Positions 33,021 through 42,655 of a DNA stretch of 43,846 bases are shown in pieces (within the stretch, counting starts at the first letter, position 1; each line of letters begins with the position of its first letter). Both the position numbers and the translations under genes were made by a program. Below the pieces are notes generated by a model. That model saw only the letters and a list, made by a program, of their open reading frames with translations. It was not told the DNA's origin and did not search any database. Where the stretch lies: positions 1 to 43,846 of the forward strand of contig CAJXKO010000014.1 of the NCBI GenBank assembly GCA_913055845.1. The letters are read 5' to 3'. The stretch is from an uncultured Bacteroidota bacterium. Its GTDB lineage: Bacteria > Bacteroidota > Rhodothermia > Rhodothermales > Salinibacteraceae.

Positions 33021-34601
33021 ATGCACGAGAAGATCATCATTTTGGACTTCGGCTCCCAGTACACCCAGCTTATCGCCCGCCGGGTGCGCGAGACGGGGGT
33101 GTACTCGGAGATCCACCCGTGTACGGTGGATACGGAAGCGGTGGAGGCCTTACGACCCCATGGCCTCATCCTGTCTGGGGGACCCTGCTCGGTCTACGAC
33201 GTAGAGGGCCCCGAACTCGACCCGGCGCTCTTCGACCTTCGGCGGGACGACGGCTCTCCCGTGCCGGTCCTGGGCATTTGCTACGGCCTCCAGGCCATGG
33301 CCCACCAGTTCGGGGGCGAGGTGGAACGAGCCGACCGGCGAGAGTTTGGTCGGGCACAGATTCAGGTACCGCCGAACGGCGGGGAGAAGTCGCCTCTCTT
33401 CGAGGGGGTCCCCAGCGGCTCGACGGTTTGGATGAGTCATAGCGATCACCTCACGGCCCTCCCCGACGGCTACGAAGTCATTGCCCGTACCGACAATGCG
33501 CCCGTCGCCGCGGTGCGGGATACCGAGGGGCCCTACTACGGCGTGCAGTTTCACCCGGAGGTCGTGCACACCGATTTCGGGCGCCAGATTCTGGAGAACT
33601 TTGCGTACGAGATCTGCGGATGCAGCGGCGACTGGACGCCCGCCTCGTTCGTGGAGGAGCAGGTTCGTGAGATTCGAGAACAGGTGGGCGACCGGCACGT
33701 GATCCTCGGGCTCTCCGGCGGGGTGGACTCGTCGGTGGCCGCCGCGTTGCTGCAGCGCGCCCTGGGCGATCAGCTGCACTGTATTTTCGTGAACAACGGA
33801 CTGCTGCGGAAAGGGGAGTGGGATCAGGTGCAGGACACGTTCCGCGGCCACTTCGACATGGATCTGCGCACCACCGACGCCACGGACCGCTTTCTGCAGA
33901 ACCTTGAGGGCGTGACGGACCCCGAAGCGAAGCGCACGATCGTGGGCAATACGTTCATCGACGTCTTCGAGGAACAGACCGAAGCTATCGCCGACGATTT
34001 GGGGCATCGCCCCACGTTTTTGGCGCAGGGCACCCTCTACCCCGACCTCATCGAGAGCGTCTCGTTCAAGGGACCCTCGGCCACCATCAAAACCCATCAC
34101 AATGTGGGCGGGCTGCCCGAAGAGCTCGACTTCGAGCTCATTGAGCCGTTCCGGGAGCTGTTCAAGGACGAGGTGCGTGAGATTGGGCGCCTCCTCGACG
34201 TGCCGGCCCCCATTGTGGGGCGGCATCCGTTTCCGGGGCCGGGACTGGCCATCCGCATCCTGGACGCCGTCACCCGCGACCGGCTGGCCCTCCTCCGCGA
34301 AGCCGATGCCATTTTTATCGACGAGCTGCGGGCGAATGATCTCTACGACGAGGTGTGGCAGGCCTTCGCTGTGCTGCTTCCGGTGCAGACAGTGGGGGTG
34401 ATGGGCGATGAGCGGACCTACGAGAACGTGTGTGCCCTTCGCGCCGTCACCAGTGTGGACGGCATGACGGCCGACTGGGCCCACCTGCCGCACGAGTTTC
34501 TCGGGCACGTGTCGAACCGAATTGTCAACGAGGTGCCCGGCATCAACCGCACGGTGTACGACGTGAGCTCTAAGCCCCCCGCTACGATCGAATGGGAATA
34601 G
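33021..34601 (+). CDS. guaA: GMP synthase (glutamine-hydrolysing)
   Basis: Converts XMP, glutamine and ATP to GMP; 526 residues. The N-terminal class I amidotransferase has Cys87 in GICYGLQ and the His178/Glu180 pair in QFHPEV. The ATP-pyrophosphatase motif LSGGVDSS starts at residue 231. The C-terminal dimerisation domain ends with KPPATIEWE, the usual GuaA terminus. ATG 33021 fits the standard [24 protein letters not shown] start. The leader holds an inverted heptamer array. The gene is followed by the receptor-like gene after 85 bases. Confidence 0.98.
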   Translation: MHEKIIILDFGSQYTQLIARRVRETGVYSEIHPCTVDTEAVEALRPHGLILSGGPCSVYDVEGPELDPALFDLRRDDGSPVPVLGICYGLQAMAHQFGGEVERADRREFGRAQIQVPPNGGEKSPLFEGVPSGSTVWMSHSDHLTALPDGYEVIARTDNAPVAAVRDTEGPYYGVQFHPEVVHTDFGRQILENFAYEICGCSGDWTPASFVEEQVREIREQVGDRHVILGLSGGVDSSVAAALLQRALGDQLHCIFVNNGLLRKGEWDQVQDTFRGHFDMDLRTTDATDRFLQNLEGVTDPEAKRTIVGNTFIDVFEEQTEAIADDLGHRPTFLAQGTLYPDLIESVSFKGPSATIKTHHNVGGLPEELDFELIEPFRELFKDEVREIGRLLDVPAPIVGRHPFPGPGLAIRILDAVTRDRLALLREADAIFIDELRANDLYDEVWQAFAVLLPVQTVGVMGDERTYENVCALRAVTSVDGMTADWAHLPHEFLGHVSNRIVNEVPGINRTVYDVSSKPPATIEWE

Positions 34602-34686
34602 ACGCGCCGGGGACCCGGAGAAGACCAATCGGAACGATGCGGATGCCTCGTCGCCCTTTCTTTTCCACATCTCACCTCCCGTCCTC

Positions 34687-36342
34687 ATGGTGAATTGCCG
34701 TTCCGGTCCAGTGTGGGCACTCGTGCTCCTTCTAGTCCTCGGGGGTGGGGCGGTAGGGCCCATCGGCTACGCGCAGGGGCAGGAAGGCATTCCTGAAATT
34801 CCGAATGCGGAGCTGCTGTTCGAGGAAGGAGTGGCGGCATTCGAGCGGGGCGAATACAAGACGGCCTACGATCGCTTTCGACTGGTCAGTGAGTACGAGC
34901 TGAACCGGAAAACGACCGCAGCGCTTCTCATGGGAAGCAAGGCGCTCGTCCAACTGCGGCGCTACCAGGAGGCAATCGACCGGCTCAACGTTCTTCTGGA
35001 CCGGTACCCGGACACGTCGTACCGGGCGCAGGCGGAGGCCCTTCTCAAGCGGGCACGACAACGGCGCCAGGAGGCGGCACAGGCCCGGGATACCCTCCGC
35101 ATCGGCGTGACACTCCCGATGAGCGACGCCCAGGTGTCCCTGTCGCAGGCGATGTTCAACGGCGTTCGCCTGGCGGTCGACGAGCACAACGGCATCCGGC
35201 GGCGGTACGTGCGCCCGGGGGGACTCCCGACGGCCGCCGACACGTTTGAGGTCTACGACACGGCCGATGCGCATGGCGACAGCTTGGCTGAGGCGGAGGG
35301 GCCTACCACCGTCGCCACCCCGACCGACACGGTTCGGGTCGACTCGTTGCGGATCGTGACGGAGCAAACCGCTCGGCCCCAATGGGTGGCCAAGATGTTC
35401 TTTCGTCGGACGGGGGCCAAGCCCCAAAGTGCGAAGGCTGCGGTCGATTCCCTGGTGCGGCTTGACGACGTGGACGTTGTCCTTGGCCCCATCCGGAGCG
35501 GTGCGGCACGGCCCGCGGGCGAACGGGCCGAGGCGGCCCGCGTGCCGCTCTTGGCCCCGATGGCCACTGCGCCCAGTGTCTCGAAGGGGCGCGACTATGT
35601 TTTTCAGGCCAACCCCACAATCCCTGATCGGGGGCGCATCATGGCTCGGGTGGCCAAGAATGGGCTCCTGATTGATCGGGCGGGCATCATCTACGAGCAG
35701 GGCAATCGCCTCAGTACCCGCATGGCGAAGGGGTTTCAGCGAGAGGCGCGTCGGCAAGACCTGGACGTGCCCGTTGCCATTCCGCTGTCGAGTCCTCGGG
35801 ATTGGTCCCGACTGCCCACCTTGATCGAGGAAGACTCAACGCTCACGGACTCACTCCTCTCCGAACCCGAGGCGTTTTATCTGCCCGTTTCGGGGCGGGG
35901 GGCGGCGGGCAAAATTCAAGGAGCCCTTACGGGGGTGCGCCAGGCGCTTCCGGGAACGCGTGTACTGGGAAATGCGGAGTGGCACAATCTCCCGTTTGCC
36001 GAGGCGGCCAGTGCGGTCACGGCCACCTACACGAACGGCTTCCACGTACAGACGAGCCGACCGGCGGTGCAGCACTTTGTCCGCCGCTACCGGCTCCTCA
36101 CCGGTGCCACTCCGGACGAACTGTCTACCGATGGACGGCGCCTGGCCTACGCGGGGTACGACGTGGCGCGTTTTCTGCTGTCCGCGCTTGGGTCCTCGTC
36201 CGTACGGTTGTCGCCGCGGACGCTCCGTACCGCCCCCACGTACGAAGGACTCGGGATGCGCATTGGGTTTGAGGGGAAGAATGCGAACCAGGTGATGTTC
36301 ATCCACCGGTATCGCAATCAGCGGATTGAGCGTCTCCAGTGA
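34687..36342 (+). CDS. TPR plus periplasmic-binding-protein fusion (LpoA/receptor-like)
   Basis: 551-residue exported protein. A signal peptide (residues 1-30, ending GYAQG) precedes TPR-like helices at about residues 38-130 (FEEGVAAFERGEYKTAYDRF, LDRYPDTSYRAQAEALL). From ~135 it reads as a type I periplasmic binding domain (LRIGVTLPMSDAQVSLSQAMFNGVRLAVDEHNG; DVVLGPIRSGAARP). This domain order is shared with LpoA-type activators of penicillin-binding proteins and with amino-acid receptor proteins; no lipobox is seen. It precedes bamD by 188 bases, so an envelope role is plausible but not proven. Confidence 0.8.
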   Translation: MVNCRSGPVWALVLLLVLGGGAVGPIGYAQGQEGIPEIPNAELLFEEGVAAFERGEYKTAYDRFRLVSEYELNRKTTAALLMGSKALVQLRRYQEAIDRLNVLLDRYPDTSYRAQAEALLKRARQRRQEAAQARDTLRIGVTLPMSDAQVSLSQAMFNGVRLAVDEHNGIRRRYVRPGGLPTAADTFEVYDTADAHGDSLAEAEGPTTVATPTDTVRVDSLRIVTEQTARPQWVAKMFFRRTGAKPQSAKAAVDSLVRLDDVDVVLGPIRSGAARPAGERAEAARVPLLAPMATAPSVSKGRDYVFQANPTIPDRGRIMARVAKNGLLIDRAGIIYEQGNRLSTRMAKGFQREARRQDLDVPVAIPLSSPRDWSRLPTLIEEDSTLTDSLLSEPEAFYLPVSGRGAAGKIQGALTGVRQALPGTRVLGNAEWHNLPFAEAASAVTATYTNGFHVQTSRPAVQHFVRRYRLLTGATPDELSTDGRRLAYAGYDVARFLLSALGSSSVRLSPRTLRTAPTYEGLGMRIGFEGKNANQVMFIHRYRNQRIERLQ

Positions 36343-36530
36343 GTAGGGAGACGAACCGTTCACAGACGTGATCCATCGGGGCTTAAAGACCGGTAGAGGA
36401 ACAGACCCTCCCCCCTGTCGTTTCGGCTCCGCGTTGTATCGGATGCGTCCTACAAGCGCCCGAACGGACGATCCCCGTGACAATTCGGGAGCGAATTCCA
36501 CTGGCTGTGTCTCGGTCTTGGCACCCCTTC

Positions 36531-37385
36531 ATGCGAACTTCGGTTCTCGTCCCTGTTTTCCTCCTCGTATTGGCTGGGGGCCTCGTTGGATGTTCCGGAA
36601 GCGGCCAACTCACGTATACCGGGCCGGAAGATGCCTACCAGAAGGGGGTGGCTCAGATGGAAGAGGAGGACTACCAACAGGCCATTCGTCTCTTCCGGGC
36701 CGTCTTTGAATACGGGCGAGGAAATCAATGGGCGCCCAAGGCACGGTTCAAGCTCGCCATGGCCCAGCGCCAACTCGGAAAGCACCTGGTGGCGGCGAAC
36801 GAGTTTCGGCGGTTTACGCAGCTCTACCGCAACAACGAGATGCTGCCCCAGGCCGAGTTTGAACGGGCCAACTCGTACTACCTGCGCTCCCCTGCGTACC
36901 AGCTTAGCCAGTCGGATTCCCGACAGGCCATTTCGCTCTTTCGCCTCTTTATTGACCGGTATCCGGACCACGATCTCGTGCCGGAGGCCAAGGAAAAAGT
37001 CGATGAGCTCCGGGCCAAGCTTGCCCATAAAAAGTACGCGGCGGGCCAGCTCTACGAGCGGCGGGACATGTGGGAGGCCGCCTCCACGGTGTACGAGGAC
37101 GCTTTCGACCAGTACCCGGACACCCCGTGGGCCGACGATGCGCTGCTCGGGGCCGTGCGCACCTACATCCGGTACGCCGACCGTAGCATCCAGAAAAAGC
37201 AAGCGGAACGCTACCAGAAGGCGATTGAGAACTACAACCGCCTGACGCAGCTTTTTCCCGAGAGTGATCTGCTCAACGAGGCCGAAGAGCTGTACAGCGA
37301 GGCGCAGCGCAAGCTCGATCGGGTCCAGGCCCGCGATCAGTCCCAATCGCTTGCGCAGGAAGATACGTCGCGCGGCTCCAACTGA
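36531..37385 (+). CDS. bamD: Outer membrane assembly lipoprotein BamD
   Basis: TPR lipoprotein of the barrel-assembly machinery, 284 residues. Lipobox LVGC gives the lipidated Cys21. Five TPR-like helical pairs follow, with BamD-type repeats EDAYQKGVAQMEEEDYQQAIRLFRAVF and FIDRYPDHDLVPEAKEKVDELR. ATG 36531 is preferred to a GTG at 36477 because it starts the signal peptide. The C-terminal RRLDRVQARDQSQ-type tail is extended and polar. nadD begins 29 bases after its stop. Confidence 0.93.
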   Translation: MRTSVLVPVFLLVLAGGLVGCSGSGQLTYTGPEDAYQKGVAQMEEEDYQQAIRLFRAVFEYGRGNQWAPKARFKLAMAQRQLGKHLVAANEFRRFTQLYRNNEMLPQAEFERANSYYLRSPAYQLSQSDSRQAISLFRLFIDRYPDHDLVPEAKEKVDELRAKLAHKKYAAGQLYERRDMWEAASTVYEDAFDQYPDTPWADDALLGAVRTYIRYADRSIQKKQAERYQKAIENYNRLTQLFPESDLLNEAEELYSEAQRKLDRVQARDQSQSLAQEDTSRGSN

Positions 37386-37414
37386 GCGGAGGGGGCCATC
37401 CGGCCCAAGATGTC

Positions 37415-38002
37415 ATGGACATCGGTCTTTTCGGAGGCTCCTTCAATCCTCCTCACGTCGCGCACCTCATTGTCGCCGAGGTGGTCCGCGACCAGTTTGA
37501 CCTGACCGAGGTGTGGTGGATCCCGAACGCTACCCCTCCGCATAAGCCCAACGACGAGTTGGTGGCGGTCAAGCACCGACTTGAAATGACGCGACGCATC
37601 GTCGAGTCCAATCCGCACTTCCGAATTTGCGACCTTGAGGTGCAGCGGGAAGGCGTCTCCTACACGGTTGAGACCCTTCGGGTGCTGCAGGAGCAGCATC
37701 CTGACACAGACTTTGCCCTTATCATTGGGAGCGATAGCCTCGATCATTTTGCCGAGTGGCATCGGCCCGATGAGATTGCGGAGCGTGTACCCCTCATCGT
37801 GTACAAGCGGCCGGGGGCCATCGAGGCGGTGGCCGACCCCCGCTTCGCGAACCACGTCCGCTACGTGGCCGCGCCGGTTATGGAGGTGTCAGGAACGGAG
37901 GTACGTGCCCGCCGCCGGGCCGGACGGTCCATTCGGTATCTCGTGCCGGAGGTCGTGCGTACCTACATCGAGACCCACGAGCTGTACCGAAACGGTGGGT
38001 GA
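37415..38002 (+). CDS. nadD: Nicotinate-nucleotide adenylyltransferase
   Basis: Adenylyltransferase of NAD synthesis; 195 residues. The nucleotide site is GLFGGSFNPPHVAHL. The WWIPNATPPHK stretch, FALIIGSDSLDHFAEWHRPDEI and the closing SGTEVRAR are typical. It follows bamD closely (29 bases) and is probably cotranscribed. No unusual feature was found. Confidence 0.96.
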   Translation: MDIGLFGGSFNPPHVAHLIVAEVVRDQFDLTEVWWIPNATPPHKPNDELVAVKHRLEMTRRIVESNPHFRICDLEVQREGVSYTVETLRVLQEQHPDTDFALIIGSDSLDHFAEWHRPDEIAERVPLIVYKRPGAIEAVADPRFANHVRYVAAPVMEVSGTEVRARRRAGRSIRYLVPEVVRTYIETHELYRNGG

Positions 38003-38183
38003 CGGGGCGGAACAGTCGCGCACGCAAGGCTCCAGAGACGGCCACTCGCTGAGGCGGGCCTGTCGACATTGTTGCGTTGCCCGAGAACCTCTCGACTCCT
38101 TCTATGGTTTTGTTCACGCTGTGGCGTCCCGAAAAGCCGCAGCACAGCCAACGCGCATCCGTTTTCCCACTCCCCCAATCCTC

Positions 38184-38780
38184 ATGGCCGTTACCGAGTC
38201 TACGATGCTGGAGCTGGGCCACTCGGCCCCTGACTTTTCACTACCCGCCGCCAACCCCGACGTGGACGACCGTGGAGACGAACGTCGCTCCCTTGCGGAT
38301 TACGACGACGCCGATGCCCTCGTGATCGTCTTCATGTGCAACCACTGTCCGTACGTGAAGCACATCGAAGATGCGCTTCTCGACGTTGCGCGTGAGTACA
38401 AGCAGCGGGGAGTGCAGTTTGTCGGCATCTGCTCCAACGACGCGGAGCGTTATCCGGACGACTCGTTTGAAAGCATGGCCCAGCGGACCCAGGACAAGGA
38501 CTACCCCTTCCCGTACCTGCAAGACGATTCGCAGGAGGTGGCAAAGGCCTACGAGGCCGCCTGCACGCCCGACATCTACGTCTTCGACGACGACCGCACA
38601 CTTGTGTACCGTGGCCGTTTCGACGAAACCCGTCCCGATGGAGCCGACGCCCATGGAGGAGATCTGCGAGGGGCGCTCGACGAACTGCTGGAGACGGGGG
38701 AAATCACGATGGAGCAGCACCCGTCTATGGGGTGTAACATTAAGTGGAAGCCCGGCACAACCCCAGCCCACGCTTCCTAG
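38184..38780 (+). CDS. Thioredoxin/peroxiredoxin-family protein with CNHC motif
   Basis: 198-residue cytoplasmic AhpC/TSA-type thioredoxin-fold protein. The N-terminus GHSAPDFSLPAANPDV is peroxiredoxin-like. The active site is FMCNHCPYVK (Cys52, Cys55), characteristic of a widespread family of uncharacterised thioredoxin-like proteins. A conserved GICSNDAERYPDDS follows, and the MGCNIKWKP ending is also typical of the family. ATG 38184 is chosen; the frame is open 549 bases upstream but runs through nadD. Acts probably as a thiol reductase or peroxidase; the substrate is unknown. Confidence 0.9.
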   Translation: MAVTESTMLELGHSAPDFSLPAANPDVDDRGDERRSLADYDDADALVIVFMCNHCPYVKHIEDALLDVAREYKQRGVQFVGICSNDAERYPDDSFESMAQRTQDKDYPFPYLQDDSQEVAKAYEAACTPDIYVFDDDRTLVYRGRFDETRPDGADAHGGDLRGALDELLETGEITMEQHPSMGCNIKWKPGTTPAHAS

Positions 38781-38877
38781 TTCTCTGGAGCGACGCGCCT
38801 CTCGGATTCAATTCGAAATCAGCGAAGATGGAGCGCCGTGGGGCCGCCGCTGAGTTCCCTCTAACCTCTCAGTACTC

Positions 38878-39093
38878 ATGTTCGACGGACGGGCCTTCCG
38901 GACTTGGACGCACGTCATTGCCGGGGCGTGTGTCCTTTCCGTCCTGTTCCTCGGGATTATGGTAATGGCCGAGGAAGTGATTGGGGACGGGGCCCGCGTA
39001 ACCCAGGCGGGGCTCACCATGAGCGCCGCGGCGTTCCTCGGGTACATCGGGGTGGCCTGGCTGATCCGTCTCGACGAGGCCCGATCGCCCTAG
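38878..39093 (+). CDS. Small two-helix membrane protein
   Basis: 71-residue protein with hydrophobic helices at about residues 12-30 (HVIAGACVLSVLFLGIMVMA) and 45-63 (GLTMSAAAFLGYIGVAWLI), joined by a short loop, and a polar end. Codon use is like the neighbours. No family recognised. ATG 38878 lies after a typical SD-free stretch, 97 bases downstream of the thioredoxin-like gene. It could be a real small membrane protein; the length alone does not prove it. Confidence 0.6.
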   Translation: MFDGRAFRTWTHVIAGACVLSVLFLGIMVMAEEVIGDGARVTQAGLTMSAAAFLGYIGVAWLIRLDEARSP

Positions 39094-39271
39094 CGCAGCC
39101 CGACTGGGATGACGCGCGACGTGCAGAATCACCGACCGCCGCTGTCCATTAAAGAATTCCCTTCTTGGAAGGCGTGTTGGTTCTTCTTTCCACGATTTTG
39201 AAAGCGCTTCCGCAAGAGGGCGTCGGGCATTCCTCGCTCCTACGTATTCCGCACCGTCCAATCAGAACCTC

Positions 39272-39279
39272 GAGGTGAT
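39272..39279 (+). promoter_or_regulatory. Isolated perfect Shine-Dalgarno before phenylalanine hydroxylase
   Basis: gaggtgat is an exact eight-base complement of the conserved 16S 3'-end anti-SD sequence, and the core gagg is seven bases from the ATG at 39283. Nearly all other starts in the window have no SD-like match, so this site stands out and fixes the start. Confidence 0.85.
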
Positions 39280-39282
39280 ACA

Positions 39283-40122
39283 ATGAGCAACGACGCGACC
39301 GACACCGCGACCCCAGAAGACGAGCGATCGGCCTTCGAGAAGGCGCAGGATGAGCAAGAAGATGTCGATCCGCGCACGATTCCCCAGAAGCTAGAAGAGG
39401 AGCCCCCGATCGGGGATGAGATCGAGTATCCGGACTACCCCCAGGAGGACCACGAAACCTGGCGGATCCTCGTTGAGCGTCAGATGGAGCAGCTTCCGGG
39501 CCGAGCGTGCGAGGCGTACATGAAGGGGCAAGAGGCACTCCAGATTGAGCCCGATCGCATCCCAGACCTTGCGAATCTGAGTCGCCGGCTCCATGACCAG
39601 ACCGGGTGGACGGTGGCCAACGTGCCCGGGCTCATCCATGAGAAAGACTTCTTCACGCTCCTGTCGGAGCGCAAATTTCCGTCAACCAACTACGTCCGAG
39701 GGCGCGAAGAACTCGACTATACCCCCGCCCCGGACTGCTTCCACGACATGTTCGGGCACATGCCAATGCTCACTCAGCCCGACTTTGCGGACTTTTACCA
39801 GCTGTTTGGCCAGGCAGCCCTGAACGCCGAAGGGGCGGATCGGCCGCGACTGGAGCGGTTCCACTGGTTCACAGTTGAGTTTGGGCTGATTCGCGAGCAG
39901 GGCGAGAAGCGCATCTTTGGGGCCGGCATCGTGTCCTCCAACGAAGAGGTGACCCACGCCCTCTCCGACGAGGTGACGCTTCATCCTTTCGATCCGGAGC
40001 ACATCGTGGAGAAAGACGACTACGAAGTGTACAATCTACAGGATGAACTTTTCGTCCTCGATTCCTTCGAGCAACTCGTGGAGGGCTTCCGCGACTGGAC
40101 GACGAGTCGGGGACTGCTTTAG
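39283..40122 (+). CDS. phhA: Phenylalanine 4-hydroxylase
   Basis: Pterin- and iron-dependent enzyme converting phenylalanine to tyrosine; 279 residues. The ferrous ligands are His154 and His159 in CFHDMFGH, and Glu199 in FTVEFGL. The start of the catalytic domain has YPDYPQEDHETWRILVERQ. The N-terminal ~40 residues form a very acidic, low-complexity extension. The gene has a strong Shine-Dalgarno at 39272, unlike its neighbours. No pterin-4a-carbinolamine dehydratase gene is adjacent. A terminator-like hairpin follows. Confidence 0.96.
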   Translation: MSNDATDTATPEDERSAFEKAQDEQEDVDPRTIPQKLEEEPPIGDEIEYPDYPQEDHETWRILVERQMEQLPGRACEAYMKGQEALQIEPDRIPDLANLSRRLHDQTGWTVANVPGLIHEKDFFTLLSERKFPSTNYVRGREELDYTPAPDCFHDMFGHMPMLTQPDFADFYQLFGQAALNAEGADRPRLERFHWFTVEFGLIREQGEKRIFGAGIVSSNEEVTHALSDEVTLHPFDPEHIVEKDDYEVYNLQDELFVLDSFEQLVEGFRDWTTSRGLL

Positions 40123-40157
40123 GGGCCGTCCGTCTCGATTTTGTGTTGGTGAACACC

Positions 40158-40192
40158 ACGCCCCGCTCTGCACTCGTGGCAGGGTGGGGCGT
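40158..40192 (+). terminator. Terminator-like hairpin after phhA
   Basis: A 14-bp stem (40158-40171 with 40179-40192, two wobble pairs) with a seven-base loop lies 36 bases after the phhA stop. It lacks a proper T-run, so termination efficiency is uncertain. Confidence 0.5.
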
Positions 40193-40290
40193 CGTTGTTG
40201 CGGAAGGAGACGTATCGCGTCGCGGAAAAGAGTCGGGGCACTGTCGTTAGGGGACCACGAGCAAATCTTTCAGCAACTCCCAGCAGGCGC

Positions 40291-40578
40291 ATGGAGACAG
40301 AGACACAGGCACGTTTGTCCGCCCGGATTACAGGGCGTGTACAGGGCGTGGGCTTTCGCAACTTTACTCGAAGGCGGGCTCGCCGACTCGGCGTTACCGG
40401 GTGGGTGCGCAACGAACAGGACGGCTCGGTTCGGCTGGAGGCAGAAGGCTCCCGGGACGCCCTGGAGTCGCTTGCGGAGGCCGTCCGGCAGGGCCCGCGT
40501 GCGGCCCGCGTCGACGGCGTATCGGTAGAGTGGGACGACGCCACCGGCGACTTCGAGGCCTTCCAGGTGCGCCGGTAG
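40291..40578 (+). CDS. acyP: Acylphosphatase
   Basis: Small hydrolase of acyl phosphates, 95 residues, the standard size. The signature GRVQGVGFRNFT holds the phosphate-binding loop and catalytic Arg, and GWVRNEQDGSVRLEAEG carries the catalytic Asn. ATG 40291 is the natural start; the longer frame from 40195 would extend the N-terminus by 32 residues. prmC starts 36 bases later. Confidence 0.95.
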   Translation: METETQARLSARITGRVQGVGFRNFTRRRARRLGVTGWVRNEQDGSVRLEAEGSRDALESLAEAVRQGPRAARVDGVSVEWDDATGDFEAFQVRR

Positions 40579-40614
40579 TCCTCCATTCTCGTCTTTACGT
40601 TTTCTGCCCCGACG

Positions 40615-41535
40615 ATGCATCCGATGGACACTTCGCCCGGTCCCGAGAGGGGACAGACCGACGACGCGTCCCCCACCCAGTTGGAGCTTCTGAACCGCGC
40701 GGTGCAGCGGCTTGAGGTGGCGGGACGTTCGACGCCGCAGCGGACGGCAGAATGGTTGCTGAAGGAGGTGATGGGGGGCGATCGGGCTCAGCTTTATGCC
40801 CATCCGGAGCGTCCCGTTGCCCCGGAGGCGGCGCGGCAGTTCGAGGACATGGTCGAGCGCTGCGTGGGGGGGGAGCCGCTCCAACACGTACTGGGGCACA
40901 CCGCCTTCTACGGGCTTCGAATCCAGGTCTCCCCGGATGTGATGGTGCCGCGTCCCGAGACGGAAGTGGTGGTGGACCGGGCGCGTACCTGCCTCGACGA
41001 GCGGGACATGCCCCGTGTGCTCGACGTGGGCACGGGGAGCGGGTGCCTCGCCCTGGCCCTCAAGCACGAACGGCCCGACGCTGAGGTGTCGGCCTGCGAC
41101 GTGAGTCCCGACGCGCTCGCGGTGGCCCGGACCAACGCCGATACACTGGGGCTCGATGTCCAATTCTTGGAGGCGGACGTGCTAGCGGACGAGATCCCCG
41201 ACGGAATGCCGGGAGAACTCGATCTGCTAGTCTCCAACCCGCCGTACATCCCCAACGACGAGGCGGGGGCTCTTCCTCCCGTCGTCCACGAGTATGATCC
41301 AGCCCTTTCACTCTTTGCCGGGGAGGATCCGCTTTGTTTCTACCGGGCGCTCCTCAGGTGGGCCCGCGTGCTCTGCAAGCCATGTGGAGCCGTCGTGGTT
41401 GAGGCCCACGCCGAGTACGCCGATGAGGTGGGGGACCTGTTTCGTCGGGCGGGCCTCGTGGAGGTGGCAATTGACATGGACCTCAGTGACCGTCCCCGGG
41501 TGGTATGGGGGCGTATGTCGGAGGAGGGCAGTTAG
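40615..41535 (+). CDS. prmC: Peptide chain release factor N5-glutamine methyltransferase
   Basis: SAM-dependent methyltransferase that modifies the GGQ Gln of release factors RF1/RF2; 306 residues. The N-terminal helical domain ([19 protein letters not shown]) is followed by [10 protein letters not shown], the SAM loop [12 protein letters not shown], and the NPPY motif at residues 208-211. Start may be ATG 40615 or 40624; the first ~18 residues look unconserved. Its stop codon overlaps the stop of the convergent HDAC-family gene by three bases. Confidence 0.95.
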   Translation: MHPMDTSPGPERGQTDDASPTQLELLNRAVQRLEVAGRSTPQRTAEWLLKEVMGGDRAQLYAHPERPVAPEAARQFEDMVERCVGGEPLQHVLGHTAFYGLRIQVSPDVMVPRPETEVVVDRARTCLDERDMPRVLDVGTGSGCLALALKHERPDAEVSACDVSPDALAVARTNADTLGLDVQFLEADVLADEIPDGMPGELDLLVSNPPYIPNDEAGALPPVVHEYDPALSLFAGEDPLCFYRALLRWARVLCKPCGAVVVEAHAEYADEVGDLFRRAGLVEVAIDMDLSDRPRVVWGRMSEEGS

Positions 41536-42455
41536 GTCGGTGAGGGAGCCCGGGCTTCACCAAATACCCGTGCGGCTTCTCGGTGCATTATGGCGTGCAG
41601 ATCTGCGGTGGCTTCAGGGGTTTCTGCGTAGCCGCCCGAGAGGAGGAGCACGACTGGGAAGTCCCGCGCATAGATCTGCTCCAGCACGTACCGGTCGCGG
41701 GCATGGAGGCCTTCTCGAGTGAGCGAGATGCGTCCAAACCGATCGTCGGTCGCCACGTCAATACCACCAAGGTAAAAGACAAGGTCCGGCTGTGCGGCGT
41801 CGAGTGCGTAGGGCAGGTGCGCCTTCAAGGTGTCCAGGTACGCCTGGTCGCTGGTCTCGTCGTCTAGCGCCACGTCGAGCGAAGAGGAGGGCTTCTCGAA
41901 CGGGTAGTTTTTCGCCCCGTGCATCGAGAAGGTAAACACAGAGTCGTCGTCGGCAAAGAAGGCGGCGTTGGCGTTGCCCTGATGGACATCCAGGTCCACG
42001 ATGAGCACCCGCCGCACCCAGCAGGCGGTCTGGAGCACCCGGATGGCGACGGCGACGTCGTTGAGCACGCAAAATCCCTCGCCGTGTCCCGGAAAGGCGT
42101 GGTGCGTCCCGCCCGCAAGATTGGCCGCGAGCCCGTCGGTGAGGGCCATAAACGCGGCGTTGATGGTGCCCTGTACGGCAAGCCGCGACCGGTACACGAG
42201 GCGCTCCGACCACGGCAGGCCCATTTGCCGTTCGGCGTGGTCGGAGAGGGTGCCCTCGGCGAGATGGGTCAAATACTCGGCCGTGTGGACGCGGCGGAGG
42301 GCGGCCCAGTCGGCTTGGCGAGGGGCGACCACGTCGTTGGGAGCGAGCAGGTTTTCTCGGTGGAGCCGACGATGCAGGGCCGGAAACTTGGCCATGGGAA
42401 ACGGATGGCCTTCAGGGAGGGGGACGTAGTAACCGTCGCAGTAGCTAGCGCGCAT
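41532..42455 (-). CDS. Histone deacetylase-family amidohydrolase
   Basis: Zinc-dependent deacetylase-fold protein of 307 residues, related to acetoin-utilisation and class IV deacetylases. The paired His118-His119 occur in [19 protein letters not shown]. Metal ligands are in [11 protein letters not shown] (Asp156, His158) and in the later [12 protein letters not shown] Asp. The active-site Tyr is likely in the SGGYAE segment. The substrate in bacteria is unknown; polyamine or protein deacetylation are options. ATG 42455 is chosen over an upstream frame to 42578. It converges on prmC with overlapping stops. Confidence 0.9.
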   Translation of the reverse strand: MRASYCDGYYVPLPEGHPFPMAKFPALHRRLHRENLLAPNDVVAPRQADWAALRRVHTAEYLTHLAEGTLSDHAERQMGLPWSERLVYRSRLAVQGTINAAFMALTDGLAANLAGGTHHAFPGHGEGFCVLNDVAVAIRVLQTACWVRRVLIVDLDVHQGNANAAFFADDDSVFTFSMHGAKNYPFEKPSSSLDVALDDETSDQAYLDTLKAHLPYALDAAQPDLVFYLGGIDVATDDRFGRISLTREGLHARDRYVLEQIYARDFPVVLLLSGGYAETPEATADLHAIMHREAARVFGEARAPSPT

Positions 42456-42582
42456 GCAGCCTCCAGACCGTCCGAGGTAGGACGTAGAACGAGTGGTGGT
42501 ACTACTAGTACGCCGTACGCGAATGGGCAAACCGAGGGTCCGGATTTTGCATGTGGAGGAATGAAAAAGTACATACATAAAA

Positions 42583-42613
42583 ACGCCCGACCGGGAAGAC
42601 CCCGGTCGGGCGT
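42583..42613 (-). terminator. Terminator of the small lipoprotein gene
   Basis: A perfect 13-bp stem (42583-42595 with 42601-42613) has a five-base loop. On the minus strand it is followed by TTTTATG, so it ends the transcript of the lipoprotein gene, whose stop is at 42656. An AT-rich stretch lies beyond it. Confidence 0.85.
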
Positions 42614-42655
42614 CAAAAAGATGCAGCTAGAGAGCTAACTGCGATGGAAAAAGAG

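Noticed and set aside
33150-34763. 537-codon minus-strand ORF opposite guaA
   Set aside because: Antisense shadow of guaA that also runs over the start of the next gene; no domain is seen.
37635-38183. N-terminal extension of the CNHC thioredoxin-like protein
   Set aside because: It would overlap nadD almost entirely in another frame and shows no domain.
42499-42511. gtacta-c-tagtac inverted repeat upstream of the HDAC-family gene
   Set aside because: Only six bases per arm and no supporting promoter elements; too little to call an operator.
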